From Chelonoidis abingdonii (Eukaryota; Chordata; Testudines; Testudinidae), in assembly GCF_003597395.2 (NCBI RefSeq), contig NC_133770.1:199327317-199391316 (forward strand): 64,000 nucleotides of DNA, written 5' to 3'. This document shows positions 46,548 to 57,311 of this stretch, one piece after another (within the stretch, counting starts at the first letter, position 1; each line of letters begins with the position of its first letter). Made by a program: the position numbers and the translations under genes. The notes under the pieces were generated by a model. It made no database searches and was not told the DNA's origin. It saw only the letters and a list, made by a program, of their open reading frames with translations.

Positions 46548-46687
46548 TTACTTGGTGTCCCAGACCTGTGGGTCCTCCCCTTAGGCTGCGGGGAGGTCCT
46601 TTAGAAGTGGGCGGGCTTTGCCCGCCCACCCCCGCTGGATGCCAATAGGACCAGACTCCTGTACCCCACTGGTCTGGGTCTGTCACA
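46548..46687. mobile_element. LTR end, remainder lost in gap
   Basis: The sequence up to ctgggtctgtcaca matches the terminus of a turtle LTR family with TGTGACA...TGTCACA ends, by memory. Only the last 140 bp are present. It contains a GC hairpin at 46607-46629. The opposite end and flanking duplication are not visible. It may be related to the LTR at 32794-33444, whose left end also reads TGTGACA. Confidence 0.6.
46607..46629. repeat. GC-rich hairpin, 9-bp stem
   Basis: Gtgggcggg and cccgcccac are exact reverse complements separated by ctttg. No U-run follows, so it is not a terminator. Confidence 0.9.
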
Positions 46688-46707
46688 ATATACATATATA
46701 TGTATAT
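46688..46707. repeat. Perfect 20-bp AT palindrome
   Basis: Atatacatatatatgtatat equals its own reverse complement and abuts the LTR end at 46687. It may be the AT-rich target of the insertion. Confidence 0.9.
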
Positions 46708-46893
46708 ATGTTCTTATCAATAGGTTCTTTGCCAGGGAAAAAAGTCATATTTTCTTGTTTGTTCTCATTCATAGTTTTTGCCAGTTCCATCCACTTTTTT
46801 GTTTTGTTTTGTTTTGAGGTGTGAGGACAACATGGGGATACTCCTACTTAACTGCTTGTGTCCTGGTTCATAACTTTCAATGTACCAAACCTT

Positions 46894-47311
46894 CAGGGAC
46901 AGTTCCAAGTTTTTTGCCGCCCCAAGCAAAAAATTTTCCCGTGCCCCCCTGGCCACACCCCAACTCTTTCCCTTTCCAACCCCTTCCCCAAATCCCCATT
47001 CCTGCCGCCTCCCACTGAGCGTGCCACATTTCCCCTCCTATGCTGTTTTGCGGCGAGCCTGGGAGGGAAGGGGAGAAACGGAGCGGCAGCACACTCTGGG
47101 GAGCAGGCAGCAGTGGAGCGAATGTAAGCGGAGGGGAGCGGTTCCTCTGCCCCGCCCATCCTCCAAGTTACTTCCTGCTGCCCTCCCTGCGCCCTCCACA
47201 ACCATAGCTCACCTCTGCTCAGGGCCAGCTCATGGCTTTTTTGTGCCCCAAGCAAAAAAAAGCCGGAGTGCTGCCCCATGCTTGGAGCGCTGGTGCCTAG
47301 AGCCAGCCCTG
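46894..47311. mobile_element. CAGGGCCGG-ended hAT-like element, probably composite
   Basis: Starts cagggacagttccaag and ends gcctagagccagccctg, inverted repeats of the CAGGGCCGGCTCTAGG type. A second internal start, cagggccagctcatgg at about 47220, pairs with the same right end to give a compact copy of about 92 bp. The stretch may therefore be two overlapping or nested copies. 'Gccccaagcaaaaaa' occurs twice. GC-rich frames on both strands are non-coding. No clean 8-bp duplication was found. Confidence 0.65.
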
Positions 47312-47405
47312 ACACCTGTGTACAAGAAGCAATGAAATAGCTGCCAGATTTTCAGTTACCCCACAGTTGTTACTATAGCCTAAATCTTCTATTTTTATCC
47401 ATCAT

Positions 47406-48293
47406 TGTCAAGGTTTCTTTCCCCGCTCTGAACTTTAGGGTACAGATGTGGGGACCTGCATGGACACTTCTAAGCCTAATTACTAGCTTAGATCTGGTAT
47501 ACCCTACCACCACCCAGAATTCCAGTGTCTGGGGCACTTTCTGTTCCCCCAAAACTTCGTCCCCTTCCTGGGTTGCCTTGAGGGACTTCACCAATTCCCT
47601 GGCGAACATAGATCCAATCCCCTTGGATCTTAAAACAAGGAGAAATTTACCATCCCCCTCCTTTCCCCCCACCAATCCCTGGTGAGTCCAGATCCAATCC
47701 CCTTGGATCTTAACACAAGGGGAAAGTAACTATCTGCCCTTCTTTCCCCCACTGATCCCTGGTGAGTCCAGATCCAATCCCCTTGGATCTTAACACAAGG
47801 AAAAATAAATCAGGTTCTTAAAAAGAAAGCTTTTAATTAAAGAAAGAAAAGTAAAAAACATCTCTGTAAAATCAGGATGGAAAATACTTTACAGGGTAAT
47901 CAGATTCATATAGCCCAGAGGAACCCCCTCTAGCCTTAGGTTCAAAGTTACAGCAAACAGAGGTAAAATCCTCTCAGCAAAAAGGAACATTTACAAGTTG
48001 AGAAAACAAAAATAAAACTAACATGCCTTGCCTGGCTGTTACTTACAAGTTTGAAACATGAGAGACTGATTCAGAAAGATTTGGAGAGCCTGGATTGACG
48101 TCTGGTCCCTCTTAGTCCCAAGAGCGAACAACCCCCAAAACAAAGAGCACAAACAAAGACCTTCCCTTCACCAAGATTTGAAAGTATCTTGTCCCCCTAT
48201 TGGTCCTCTGGTCAGGTGTCAGCCAGGTTTACTGAGCTTCTTAACCCTTTACAGGTAAAAGAGACATTAACCCTTAACTATCTGTTTATGACA
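47406..48293 (-). mobile_element. Solo LTR, 888 bp, same family as 36645-37571
   Basis: Starts TGTCAAGG and ends TATGACA. Read on the minus strand it opens TGTCATAAACAGATAG, then 'gttaagggttaatgtc' and 'cctgaccagaggaccaat', matching the plus-strand element at 36645. The flanks are atcat (47401-47405) and ttcat (48294-48298), four of five equal. Its U5-side half holds an 80-bp tandem repeat absent from the other copy, while the terminal 'agatctaagct' region is shared. No internal coding sequence. Confidence 0.85.
47591..47806 (+). repeat. Tandem repeat, 80-bp period, about 2.7 copies
   Basis: The word gatccaatccccttggatct starts at 47611, 47691 and 47771, exactly 80 bp apart. 'Ccctggtgagtcca'-like leaders precede each. 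The repeat lies inside the LTR and contains a palindromic core (atccaa...ttggat). Confidence 0.95.
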
Positions 48294-48304
48294 TTCATTC
48301 TCTA

Positions 48305-48425
48305 CACAACACGGAGTATCTGAAGAAGTGAGGTTTTTTACCCATGAAAGCTTATGCCCAAATAAATCTTTAAGGTGCTATCAGACTCCTTGTTGTTTTT
48401 GTGGATACAGACTAACACGGCTACC
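48305..48425 (+). mobile_element. Amniote dispersed repeat with 'gaaagcttatg' motif
   Basis: The order 'tatctgaagaagtgaggt', 'acccatgaaagcttatgccc', 'ataaatctttaaggtgc', 'gactccttgttg' and 'cagactaacacggctacccc' is a 3'-end repeat found widely in reptiles by memory. I believe it belongs to Penelope-like elements, but the class is not certain. It abuts the LTR that ends at 48293. Confidence 0.7.
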
Positions 48426-48489
48426 CCCTGAAACTTTATTCTCTAAACAGTCAATTAGCAAAGGAGAAGTGTTGGTGGTGGGGTTTTTT

Positions 48490-48521
48490 ATTATTATTAT
48501 TTTATTATTATTTATTTATTT
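48490..48521 (+). repeat. ATT/TTTA simple repeat
   Basis: Low-complexity run of attatt and tttattta units. Confidence 0.9.
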
Positions 48522-49538
48522 GTGTGTATGGAAGGACAATTCATTACTGAGCAGCTAAGTATTTCCTGGGTTTTCAATTCAAATAACACCTGAGCAACTG
48601 AATAGACATGCAGTAGGTAGAATAACCACTACAGGCTGGGCATCCTTTTTGTCATGGCCCTGCTAGCCTCCTATTCTGCAATATTTTAAAGGAGGCTTTC
48701 CTGTTTCTGGACGTTATGCCTGTTTTTTCCACAGTTTGATAGCTGCACGTTGATTCAGTCTTGAAAGTGTTTCCCTCTTCTCTACTGGTGACTAGAACTT
48801 TAGACTCTTTATCCACTCTTTTTAATGAGCCTCTCACTGAAAGAAGGGCAATTTTTCACTGTTGCTGTTCCCTCTGTTTCTTTTCAATGTGGAAACATTT
48901 ACTGATTGCTAGTCTGAAATCTTCCATTAATGAGATGCACTAATTAGCAGCCTACACATGTAGCCAAGTGGAAAAAGGGGTGGGAAGGGGGGAAAAAATC
49001 AATGCTCTGAGTTCTATTTCTTTTACAAATTGTTTTTCGTTTTCATTGCAGGTATCACCAGGTTTAATTTCTTGGCTGTATTTGGGATAAACAGCACTTA
49101 TTGCCCCAGTGATCAATCACTGGCATCTCATACTAAGTTTAAAGACACAATAGAAATATCTAGCACTCTTCAGATTCCTGAGACTACAGAACAGTTTATT
49201 TAAAAACCAAAATTTTCTCAGTGGACAAGTTTTACTTACATTCTCACAGCTTAGGATTTCACCAAGATTCGATAGTCTTTGAGTAAAATGCTCCGATTAA
49301 CACCACCCATACAGTGTTTCAGTTTTACTGCCTTAGTATACAGTTTCTTGGCTGCTGAACTTCTAGTCACACAATGTCTTTAGCAATAGAGTTCAGATAG
49401 CCTCAGTCTTTCTAGCCACTCCCCAATAGCTCTCCCTCTCAGACACACACACGCTCAAATGTTATCACTCTTTTAATAATATTGTTCTTGCCTCATTTCT
49501 TGGTGTTTGCTTTTGCGTGATAAGATAAGACAACGAGA
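48522..49538. other. No recognised feature
   Basis: No named repeat or exon. A gcag/gtatca tract near 49050 is not supported as a splice site. Confidence 0.4.
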
Positions 49539-49546
49539 TTCTAAGG

Positions 49547-49856
49547 CAGGGGTAGGCAACCTATGGCACACATGCCAAAGGCGGCACATGAGCTGATTTT
49601 CAGTGGCATTCACATTGCCTAGGTCCTGGCCACTGGTCCAGGGGGCTTTGCATTTTAATTTAATTTTAAATGAAGTTTCTTAAACATTTAAAAAACCTTA
49701 TTTAGTTTAATACAACAATAGTTTAGTTATATATTATAGACTTATAGAAAGAGACCTTCTAAAAAGGTTAAAATATATTGCTGGCTCTCAAAACCTTAAA
49801 TTAGAGTGAATAAATGAAGACTCGGCACACCACTTCTGAAAGGTTGCTGACCCCTG
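49547..49856. mobile_element. hAT-Charlie-like MITE, 310 bp, perfect 8-bp duplication
   Basis: The left end is CAGGGGTAGGCAACCTATGG. The right end in reverse complement is CAGGGGTCAGCAACCTTTCA. TTCTAAGG flanks it exactly at 49539-49546 and 49857-49864. The interior is short and AT-rich with no transposase, so it moved with an external enzyme. It is inserted at the end of another MITE. Confidence 0.95.
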
Positions 49857-49859
49857 TTC

Positions 49860-49995
49860 TAAGGACTAATCTACTTGTAAATGTTAATTCATATTGAGGT
49901 AGGATATAGATTTAAAGAATTATTTTTAAAGTGAAATCTAAACATGAACAAGATCCTCTTATTCCAGAATAACTGCATGTGTAGACAAGTCCTTA
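49860..49995. mobile_element. MITE with TAAGGACT/AGTCCTTA ends
   Basis: Begins taaggactaatctac and ends gtagacaagtcctta, nearly perfect inverted repeats. 'Gttaattc' near the left end and 'attccagaataac' near the right are also opposed. Its first bases form part of the duplication made by the hAT element at 49547, so this MITE was there first. The ends suggest a Harbinger-type MITE. Confidence 0.75.
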
Positions 49996-51907
49996 CTCCT
50001 GTACAGACCCAGACCTTGTATTAAAGTAAGGGCCAATACATATTGATCTGTTTGAAGGATCAGGTCCAAAATTTGCATTAAATACCTGATTGAATATACT
50101 TTATGCTGATTTTCTAGTTTTTCTCTAGTATCGATTCAGTATACTTTTATATTTCCTTTAAACATGACTTAATCCTCCACTCCTTACTTGGGCAATAATT
50201 CCATTCTGTCTTCACCTTTTGAATTGTTCTCTAGTTAGTTATTCAACTTCAACATCCAATTTATAGTCTCATTAGTTTCTGTTTAAAGAGCAGTCAAATA
50301 AAATAAACCAAGAAGCATTAAATATTCAGTAATTTTTTTGAGGGGGGGAGGCGCAAGAATCCATTAGTTTCCTTATGTTTAGTAAAGCTGTTGGGAATGA
50401 CTGTTTAAAGCTAATTTGTAAACCTATGAAAAGGAGATTAATTTTTCAACTGTTGATATTCCCTTTTTCTGTTAAATAAAACAATTTTATGTGTATACAT
50501 TTTGACACATGCAGATCTCCAAGAGCTTTCCCAACCTGGAGGTAAAAACACTTACGATGCAGATTACCTCAGTTTCCTGAAAATTATCTCAGGATGGCAG
50601 GAACCCTTTACAAACATATTTGCCATGAAGTAGACACACAGAAGGAGAGGTGCACACAAATATAATATAGGATGGAAAAAATCAAGATCAGAAACTTTGA
50701 ACATCAGTAACTTCTTTTGATACACAGCTCTAAATGTGATTGATGATACTTAGACTGGAACTTCAGGTCACCGTGCTAAGGGTCAGGACACCAAAGCAAT
50801 CGCTGAGGCGGATAAGCCATTGCATTGGTTCCATGGGAAAGTTCTTCAAGTCTGTGTTAATCAATAAGTTTGCTCAATACCTCTTAGTGCTTTCCTTTTA
50901 CTCTTCTATGCCTCCCTGTGTCCCAGTGCACTCAATTTCCAGTGTATGAAAGAAAAGAAAGCTGTCTTCTTGTAAATAATACACCAAAACTTTTACGATC
51001 CATTTTAAAGGCCATATCTAAAATATTCAGTGAAAGAAGGGCAGTGCTTTATCTAGCTGGTTGCATAGTTTGACTTTTTAATGTATCACGTTATTGATTT
51101 CTTATTTTTAAGGGAATCTAGAAAACAATAAATTAATGTGATGTACCAATTCTCATTTAAAAAAAAAAAAGGGAGAAGCAGAAATAATCATCATATGTAT
51201 TTAAGAAATAATGAGATTATTTGCTGCCTTTGATTTATAAATGTTTTTAAAAAACAATTTTAGAATGATAGGAAACTTCTACTTTATACAAAATAACGTA
51301 ACTGCTCACCTTACAAATGTTTTGGTTTTAATTATTCATACTTCCTTCACCTTTCGTCTTTCTTTTCCATTTATGCGGGAAGGTGGGTGCTTGTTAGATT
51401 TTCTTACACAGCTTTCTGAATTTCTATAACATAATTTAAGGAATAGTGGAAAATTCAGCCTCTCCAGATGGTGATGGGCTTCTTAACAATAAATTCATAT
51501 TAAACCGACTCTAGCTAAGTGGTCTGGTTTCGAGTTTTCCCAAAGATTGGGTTGTTTGGATCAGATCTTAGCTGCATTATTATGGTATTCAGAGTACTGT
51601 AGACATTGGGCAACTATATATTAACTGAAAGCTTGTTTTGCTTGTTCATTGCTTGAAATGTTTTATACTGAAATACAGCATTCAGGAGATGGAGGATGGT
51701 CTTGTTAATGTGCCAACCTCCTGAGGGGATGATTTCACTGCTTCTGATCAAGTTTGCCACTCCCTGGATCCTGCTAAAATGTTCATGTAGGAGATTCTCC
51801 TTCACAAGTGTTTTTTATAAGTCATTTTCTTGACTTCCAAATGGAACATGTTGCAGCAAAATATTTGGGGTGAGGGGGAGGATAATTTGCTTATAAGCCT
51901 TACAAGG
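49996..51907. other. No recognised feature
   Basis: AT-rich sequence with an A-run at about 51159-51170. No named repeat. Confidence 0.45.
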
Positions 51908-52033
51908 AACCCAAACACCTAAGCGCTGGTGTAACTTTACTCACATGAGTAGTTCTGGTGATATCAATGCAACTACTCACATGAGTAAAGTTATTCATTA
52001 TTCATGCCTAAATGTTTGCAGGATTTGGGACCC
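51908..52033. mobile_element. Palindromic MITE, about 126 bp
   Basis: Ends are ggaacccaaacacctaag and catgcctaaatgtttgcagg...gggaccc, opposed 'cccaaac/gtttg' words. Central arms at 51932-51952 and 51973-51993 are inverted with 19 of 21 bases paired (taactttactc / gagtaaagtta). The family is a common fold-back MITE in sauropsids by memory. Confidence 0.8.
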
Positions 52034-52904
52034 AGGTGTTTATCCCAGCTCATCACTCCCCTTCTAAGCAATGTATTTTGCAATCAGAATATAACTAGTA
52101 TATTTAAGGAATAAAATATAAGCTCCACTGTGCCAGAAACATTTAACATAAGTTTGCTTCCTGCGTTGGCTATAGTTATGGAAAACATTTTTTTTTTAAA
52201 ATGGGCAAAAAGGGGAGAGAAAAATAAATTAGATTTACCCTAATCTCCTAGATCTCATCTCTCTTCCATCACCTGCGCCTCCCAGCTCCATATCTTCTGC
52301 AAGCATAAATAGCCCTGGTACGTGCAGTTTATCCCAAGCTAAAGGTTTGTTGGAGATCCCCATGTTTAAAATATTGGCAACTCATTATCAGATAGTAATT
52401 AAACATAGCCAACATTACATTTTTTATTCACCTGTGTCTAGGGTAAATGGCACACAGCTCTATGCTTAAGGCTTGACCTTTTTAGAGATGAAAATTCCAT
52501 TTCATCAAGTCTCTCTGTTTCAAGTATTTTATAAAAACAGAAGTGGCAATTGTGTATTCAATATTTTATAAATAATATAATATTTTTGTATATCCAGTTA
52601 TTATGATGTGGGGCCAGATCATCAGCTAGCATAAATTATTAGGTTTTTCTTTCTTTTCTTTTTTTTGTTTTAATGTGAAGACAGATTGGTTCTCGTAAAT
52701 GCCTCTTAAGATTTATTTTAATTTTTTATATATTTATTTATTTATTGTGATTTACTTTAAAATATGGTATAAGTTCTTAATTATAAATTTCCTAGCCAAC
52801 ATGGGACTCATTAATCGGTATAAGGGTCATAAAGTTAAGCATAAAATATTTAATATCTTTCTGTAGAAGACGGTGACTGAAATAGAGTGAGCCTTTAAGG
52901 GCTT

Positions 52905-53025
52905 GAACCTGCAAATAGTTAAATGCATTTGTGGATTTACTCCTGCATGGAGTCTCACCAAAGGTAGTCCAGATAGGAGTATCTATACATATATGAGTAA
53001 CTAATCACAGGATAAGGCCAGTTTA
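52905..53025. mobile_element. Possible older relative of the 51908 MITE
   Basis: 'Cttgaacctgcaaatag' at the left and 'tatgagtaactaatcac' at the right resemble the ends and arms of the element at 51908. Inversion symmetry is weak. Confidence 0.3.
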
Positions 53026-53033
53026 TTTTAATT

Positions 53034-53120
53034 ATAGAATCATAAAATGAAGAGTTGGAATCTCCAATTCACCCCACTGCTCTGAGGCATGACCAAGTAT
53101 ATCTAGACCATTCCTGACAG
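53034..53120 (-). mobile_element. CR1 LINE 3' end fragment
   Basis: The plus-strand order 'tagaatcataaaatgaag', 'gttggaatctcc' and 'tctagaccattcctgacag' is the reverse complement of a CR1 3' end. It is followed at once by another LINE tail. Confidence 0.7.
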
Positions 53121-53121
53121 G

Positions 53122-55080
53122 TAGGAACATAAGAGTGGCCATACTGGCTCAGACCACTGGTCCGTCTAGTCCAGAATCCTGTCTCTGATGGTGGTCAGTG
53201 CCGGTTGTATCTGGCAGTTGCAGGTTTAGGGACACCTAGAGCATGGTTAATAGCCATCGACGGATCTATTGTTTGACTATTTCAAAAGAAGGACAAGTGA
53301 CACTGGATATAGTTTAATCAGGCTGCAACTTTATTATTAGATGTCTGGGAGTACCGGGCAGATAAAAGTGTACAGTGAAGGTAACACCATGATCATTTCA
53401 ACATCTATCCAGGGGCTTCTGCCAGTCCCCATTTTTTTCCATCCTAGTTCCTCAGCAACACATTGCTAGGACTTTACTATCCCTCCTATCAAATGAGGGT
53501 TAAGGTGGGCTATAAGGAAGGGGGAGATTATCTCCAGTCTGTAACAATCACAGGAGTCCCGACTCTCCCCCGCCCCCTTCTGCTCCTTTAACAAACAGCT
53601 CCTTTTCTAAGTCCTTTAACAAGCCATTTATCTGTTAACCTTATCCCTTCCCTATGGAGTGCTGGCACTGGACATCCACCCCACACTTACATGATGAGTT
53701 GTAACATCATACCTTTCCCCTGAATCCACTGTGGGGAGGCAACCCCCTCCCCCCCAAAAAACAAAAAAAAACACACTCCATCTAGGCCAATCTGGTGGTG
53801 AGGGGAAAAAATTCCTTCCTAGCTCCCCTAGAAAGGAATGACTATCATGATGCTAACAGCAGGTCCTGAGCAAAGCTAGTGCGTTGCCACCTCCAGGGGG
53901 AGGGAGATGAGGTGCTGCTCTGTCTAGTCTGGGGACAAAGGGCTTCTCCTACTGGGCTTGCCCCTTATCAACTCCCCAGCCCTTCTGGTCCAGGGATGAG
54001 TCAACATCGTGACACTGACCCAGTCCCCTCTTCCAGCAGCTTCCAAGCCTTTCCCTCACCCACGGCTCATAAAACACTATATCCCTTTTTCTGGCAAGCC
54101 ATATAATGACACCACATAGCTCACTTAATGATGTGGTGCACACATCCTCTATGAACTTATCTAATCTTTGTTGAACCCAGTTATACTTTTTGGCTTTTAC
54201 AACGTCCCCTGGCAATAAGTTCTATAGGTTGACTGCATATTGTGTAAAGAAGTACTTCCTTTTGTTTTTAAACCCGCTGCCTACTAATTTATCAGGTGAC
54301 CCCTAGTTCTTGTGTTATGTAAAGGGGTAAATAACTCTTTCTTATTCACTTTCTCCATACCAGTCATGATTTTATATGCCTCTGTCATATTCCCACTTAA
54401 TTATTTCTTTTCTAAATGGAACAGTCCTAGTCTTTTTAATCTCTCCTTGTATGGGAAATGTTTCATCCCTCTAATCATGTTCTTGTCCTTTTCTACACCT
54501 TTTCCAATTCTAATATATCTTTCCTGAGATGGGGTGACCAGAACAGCATGTAGTATTAAAGGGGTGGTCATACCAGATATTTATATAGCATCACAATCCT
54601 TTCTGTTTTATTAGCTATTCTTTTCCTAATCGTTTCTAATATTGTTAGGGTTTTTGTTTGTGGTGTTTGTTTGACTGCTGCTGAACATTTAGTAGATATT
54701 TACAGAGAACTATCCATGATCGTTTCAAGATCTCTTTCTTCAATATTAAAAGCAAATTTAGACCCCACCATTTTAAATATACAGCTAGGATTATTTTTTT
54801 TTTTTTTCAATGTTGCATTATTTTGCACGTATCAACATTGAATATCCATCAACCATTTGTCATCAGTCACCCAGTTTTGTGAGATCCCTTTGTAACTCTT
54901 CACAGTCATGTTTGGATCTGAACTACTCCTGAGCAGTAATTTTTGTATTGTCTTGCGAACTTTTCCACCTCACTAGTTCATGCCCTTTCCAGATCCATCT
55001 ATGAAGATGTTGAATAGCATAAGTCTCAGTACAGACCTTTCCCTTGAGCATTTCTGGCATGGCTGCTATCAGAAACAGAT
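53122..55080 (-). mobile_element. CR1-like LINE, interrupted by insertion
   Basis: The left piece (53122-53269) begins taggaacataagagtggcc, the reverse 3' end of a CR1-like family common in turtles and crocodilians. The right piece (54148-55080) continues with 'ctatgaacttatctaatc', 'gtcccctggcaataagttc', 'gtgaccc ctagttcttgtg' and 'ggggtgaccagaacagc' in the usual order. The intervening 878 bp are foreign. No open coding sequence remains. A poly-T run lies at about 54789-54808. Confidence 0.8.
53270..54147. mobile_element. Unidentified 878-bp insertion in a CR1-like LINE
   Basis: The LINE consensus runs directly from 'gatctat' (to 53269) to 'cctctatgaac' (from about 54146), so everything between was inserted. 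It starts TGTTTGACT and contains TTTATT near 53330, the reverse of AATAAA, about 60 bp from its left end. This is the same layout as the minus-strand LTR at 16218. An LTR is therefore plausible. The right end is unclear, and the matching pentamer tctat at 53265-53269 and 54148-54152 requires loss of two bases from the expected target to be a true duplication. Confidence 0.5.
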
Positions 55081-55115
55081 ACAGAACTAGATAGACCATT
55101 CATTTGTTCCAACTA
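55049..55115 (+). mobile_element. CR1-like 3' end in opposite orientation
   Basis: 'Gctgctatcagaaacagata' and 'aactagatagaccattcat' match the forward 3' end of the family that opens in reverse at 53122. The two tails face away from each other as inverted copies. Confidence 0.45.
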
Positions 55116-55715
55116 TTGGCAATTCATATATTTCTAACGTCCTCACATAAAGATAGAGAAACACAATATAATGTCATTAGTAAATGCATGCCTGGCCACT
55201 TTCGTAAATATGTCTGCTAACTTATGCCTTGCATTTATTGCTGTTAATGCATCAGAGTCATGCATTAATTAGCTGCTCTTTAAAGCAAAGGAAAAAAATG
55301 GGTTGGTGACAACAGCTGCACCTGTATCAAGTGGTAAGCAATATGATAAATTAGGTCATGAGTGTGTTTGATATCATCATGCATTCATGACAAAAAGCTA
55401 ACTCTGCAACATTGACTGAATCATGTAATCTTGTCATTTCATGCAATGGTTTCAAAAATAATAAATTGCAGAAACGTAGTAAGTTATTGAGTGCTTCTTA
55501 GCCTCCAAGAGACTTTGTGATTTAGAACAGAAATCCTGGTACCCGTCCGTGCTACAGGGATGACAGATACTAGAGGATTCATAAAACGTGCCATTATTAT
55601 ATCCAATTCATGAATTTTTTCTTCATTTACTGATTCCGAGTATATAAGCTTTTGCTATAGTCTTGTTCTTCCAAAGTTCATATGGCAACAAAAAATATCT
55701 GTTTATAGTGTCTCT
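55116..55715. other. No recognised feature
   Basis: AT-rich sequence without named repeats. Confidence 0.45.
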
Positions 55716-55723
55716 GCTTAGAC

Positions 55724-56454
55724 TAGTGGTTCCCAAAAACTGCGGTTCATGAAATGTTACGGGGGGAGTTCTCAGAGGCGGGGAGAATTCCTATATGGTG
55801 GACAGAGCTGTCCCTAGGGACCCCAGGCAGCACAGGGCCACCATCCCAGAGCCCCTGGACTTCCAAGAGCTAAGCAGATCAAAAGCAAACATATCTATCA
55901 ACACTGAGGAGATTTCAACTTCGACTCCTTATAAGCAATGGTGAGGGAGGTGAATATTTTTGCTGTTTTTCAAATAAGCAGCTAGTATTGTTTTTTAAAT
56001 TATTATGAAGAACAAATTTAGCTTTGTTGTAATGTACGTTATTTGCTTGAACTGTTCAAGCCCTGGATTCTTGTGTAGGAGAGAACGATTTGAGCTGGCT
56101 TCTTAAGTACCTTCATGCTGTTTTCATATCTGATACACCTTGATTAAAACATAGGAGCCTTGATCTTATAACAGGGTTATTCAAATTGATCCAAGCTACA
56201 AAAGTGAGATCTGTGAAGAGTGTTGCCATTTTTCATAACATAATACAAATTGTAATGATAATAATAATTAATAATAGTGTGTAATAAGCATGTCATGAAA
56301 ACAAAATTTATATTTCCAAGGTCACTGCTTTTTTACTTTTTACTCAGGTAATGGAGAAAATGCCTGGAAATATTCATTTTTAGGAGAGGTTCATGAGAGT
56401 TGACATTTTAGTGAAAGGGGGTTCACAGCTGTTTAAAGTTGGGCGGAACCACTG
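55724..56454. mobile_element. hAT-like element, 731 bp
   Basis: The left end is TAGTGGTTCCCAAA. The right end in reverse complement is CAGTGGTTCCGCCC, with the shared core AGTGGTTCC. Flanks are gcttagac (55716-55723) and gcttagat (56455-56462), 7 of 8 equal. A cagagctgtccctaggg word at about 55804 may be the end of a further, truncated element inside it. No coding sequence. Confidence 0.85.
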
Positions 56455-56694
56455 GCTTAGATTATTATCTCTATCATTTGCTATGACTCTTTATGATATT
56501 TTCTTAAATATTGACAACTCACTAACCTGAGATATCAACAAAAATAACTCCATGTTGTAGTATGATGACAGTTTTGAAAATCACAATGGCAATTTTGGAA
56601 ATTGCCATGTCAGCTGACCTGAGACAGGGAACTACATAGAAAATGAAGGCTCTACCCACAGCACAATGCCGTAAAGGCCCTAGCATAGCAGTGC

Positions 56695-56977
56695 TTCATA
56701 GATTCATAGACTCTAGGACTGGAAGGGATCTCGAGAGATCATCGAGTCCAGTCCCCTGCCCTCATGGCAGGACCAAATACTGTCTAGACCATCCCTGATA
56801 GACATTTAACTAACCTACTCTTAAATATCTCCAGAGATGGAGATTCCACAACCTCCCTAGAGAATTTATTCCAAAGTTTAACCATCCTGACAGTTAGGAA
56901 CTTTTTCTAATGTCCAACCTAAACCTGCCTGGCTGCAGTTTTAAGCCCATTGCTTCTGTTCTATCCTTAGAGGCTAA
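56695..56977 (-). mobile_element. CR1 LINE 3' part
   Basis: The plus strand shows the reversed CR1 tail 'attcatagactctaggac', 'ggaagggatctcgagag', 'ccatccctgatagacattt' and 'cagagatggagattccac', then 'gtccaacctaaacctgcc'. It is well preserved over 280 bp and 5'-truncated. Confidence 0.88.
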
Positions 56978-57276
56978 GAGGCTATGATGCTGTGGTTCTA
57001 GTGCACAGAGGCCTTAATGCACCTTGTGGGTATTAGTGCTGTGTTCAGTAATGCCTCTGTCCATGATGGTGTGTGGAAGCAGGGCCAGATTTCTAATTAG
57101 CCACAGACCCAATGAGATAAGAGGAAAGGAGTAACATGCACATTACATCAAGTATTCAAGTATGTCTATTGTTCTTCTTTCGCTATTTGCTTCAGTGAAT
57201 GTCTATGAAATGTACACATATTCTAAGTTTCCTGAATGGAAGATTTAGACACTGGCAATTCAAGCGAGAGGGATAA

Positions 57277-57311
57277 TTCATAGAGTTTATGGCCAGAAGC
57301 GACCATTAGAT
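57277..57311 (-). mobile_element. CR1 3' tip cut by a hAT insertion
   Basis: 'Ttcatagagtttatggccag ... accattagat' is the reversed CR1 tail. It stops where a hAT-like end begins at 57312. Its continuation was not found. Confidence 0.6.

Noticed and set aside
46607..46629. GC hairpin as a transcription terminator
   Set aside because: No T-run follows and the context is a vertebrate LTR, where such terminators do not apply.
46880..47335. 151-codon open frame and its antisense partner
   Set aside because: Contained in a CAGGGCCGG-ended repeat, with no domain and no splice context.
47591..47806. CRISPR-like array
   Set aside because: The units are 80 bp direct repeats without unique spacers, inside an LTR of a vertebrate genome.
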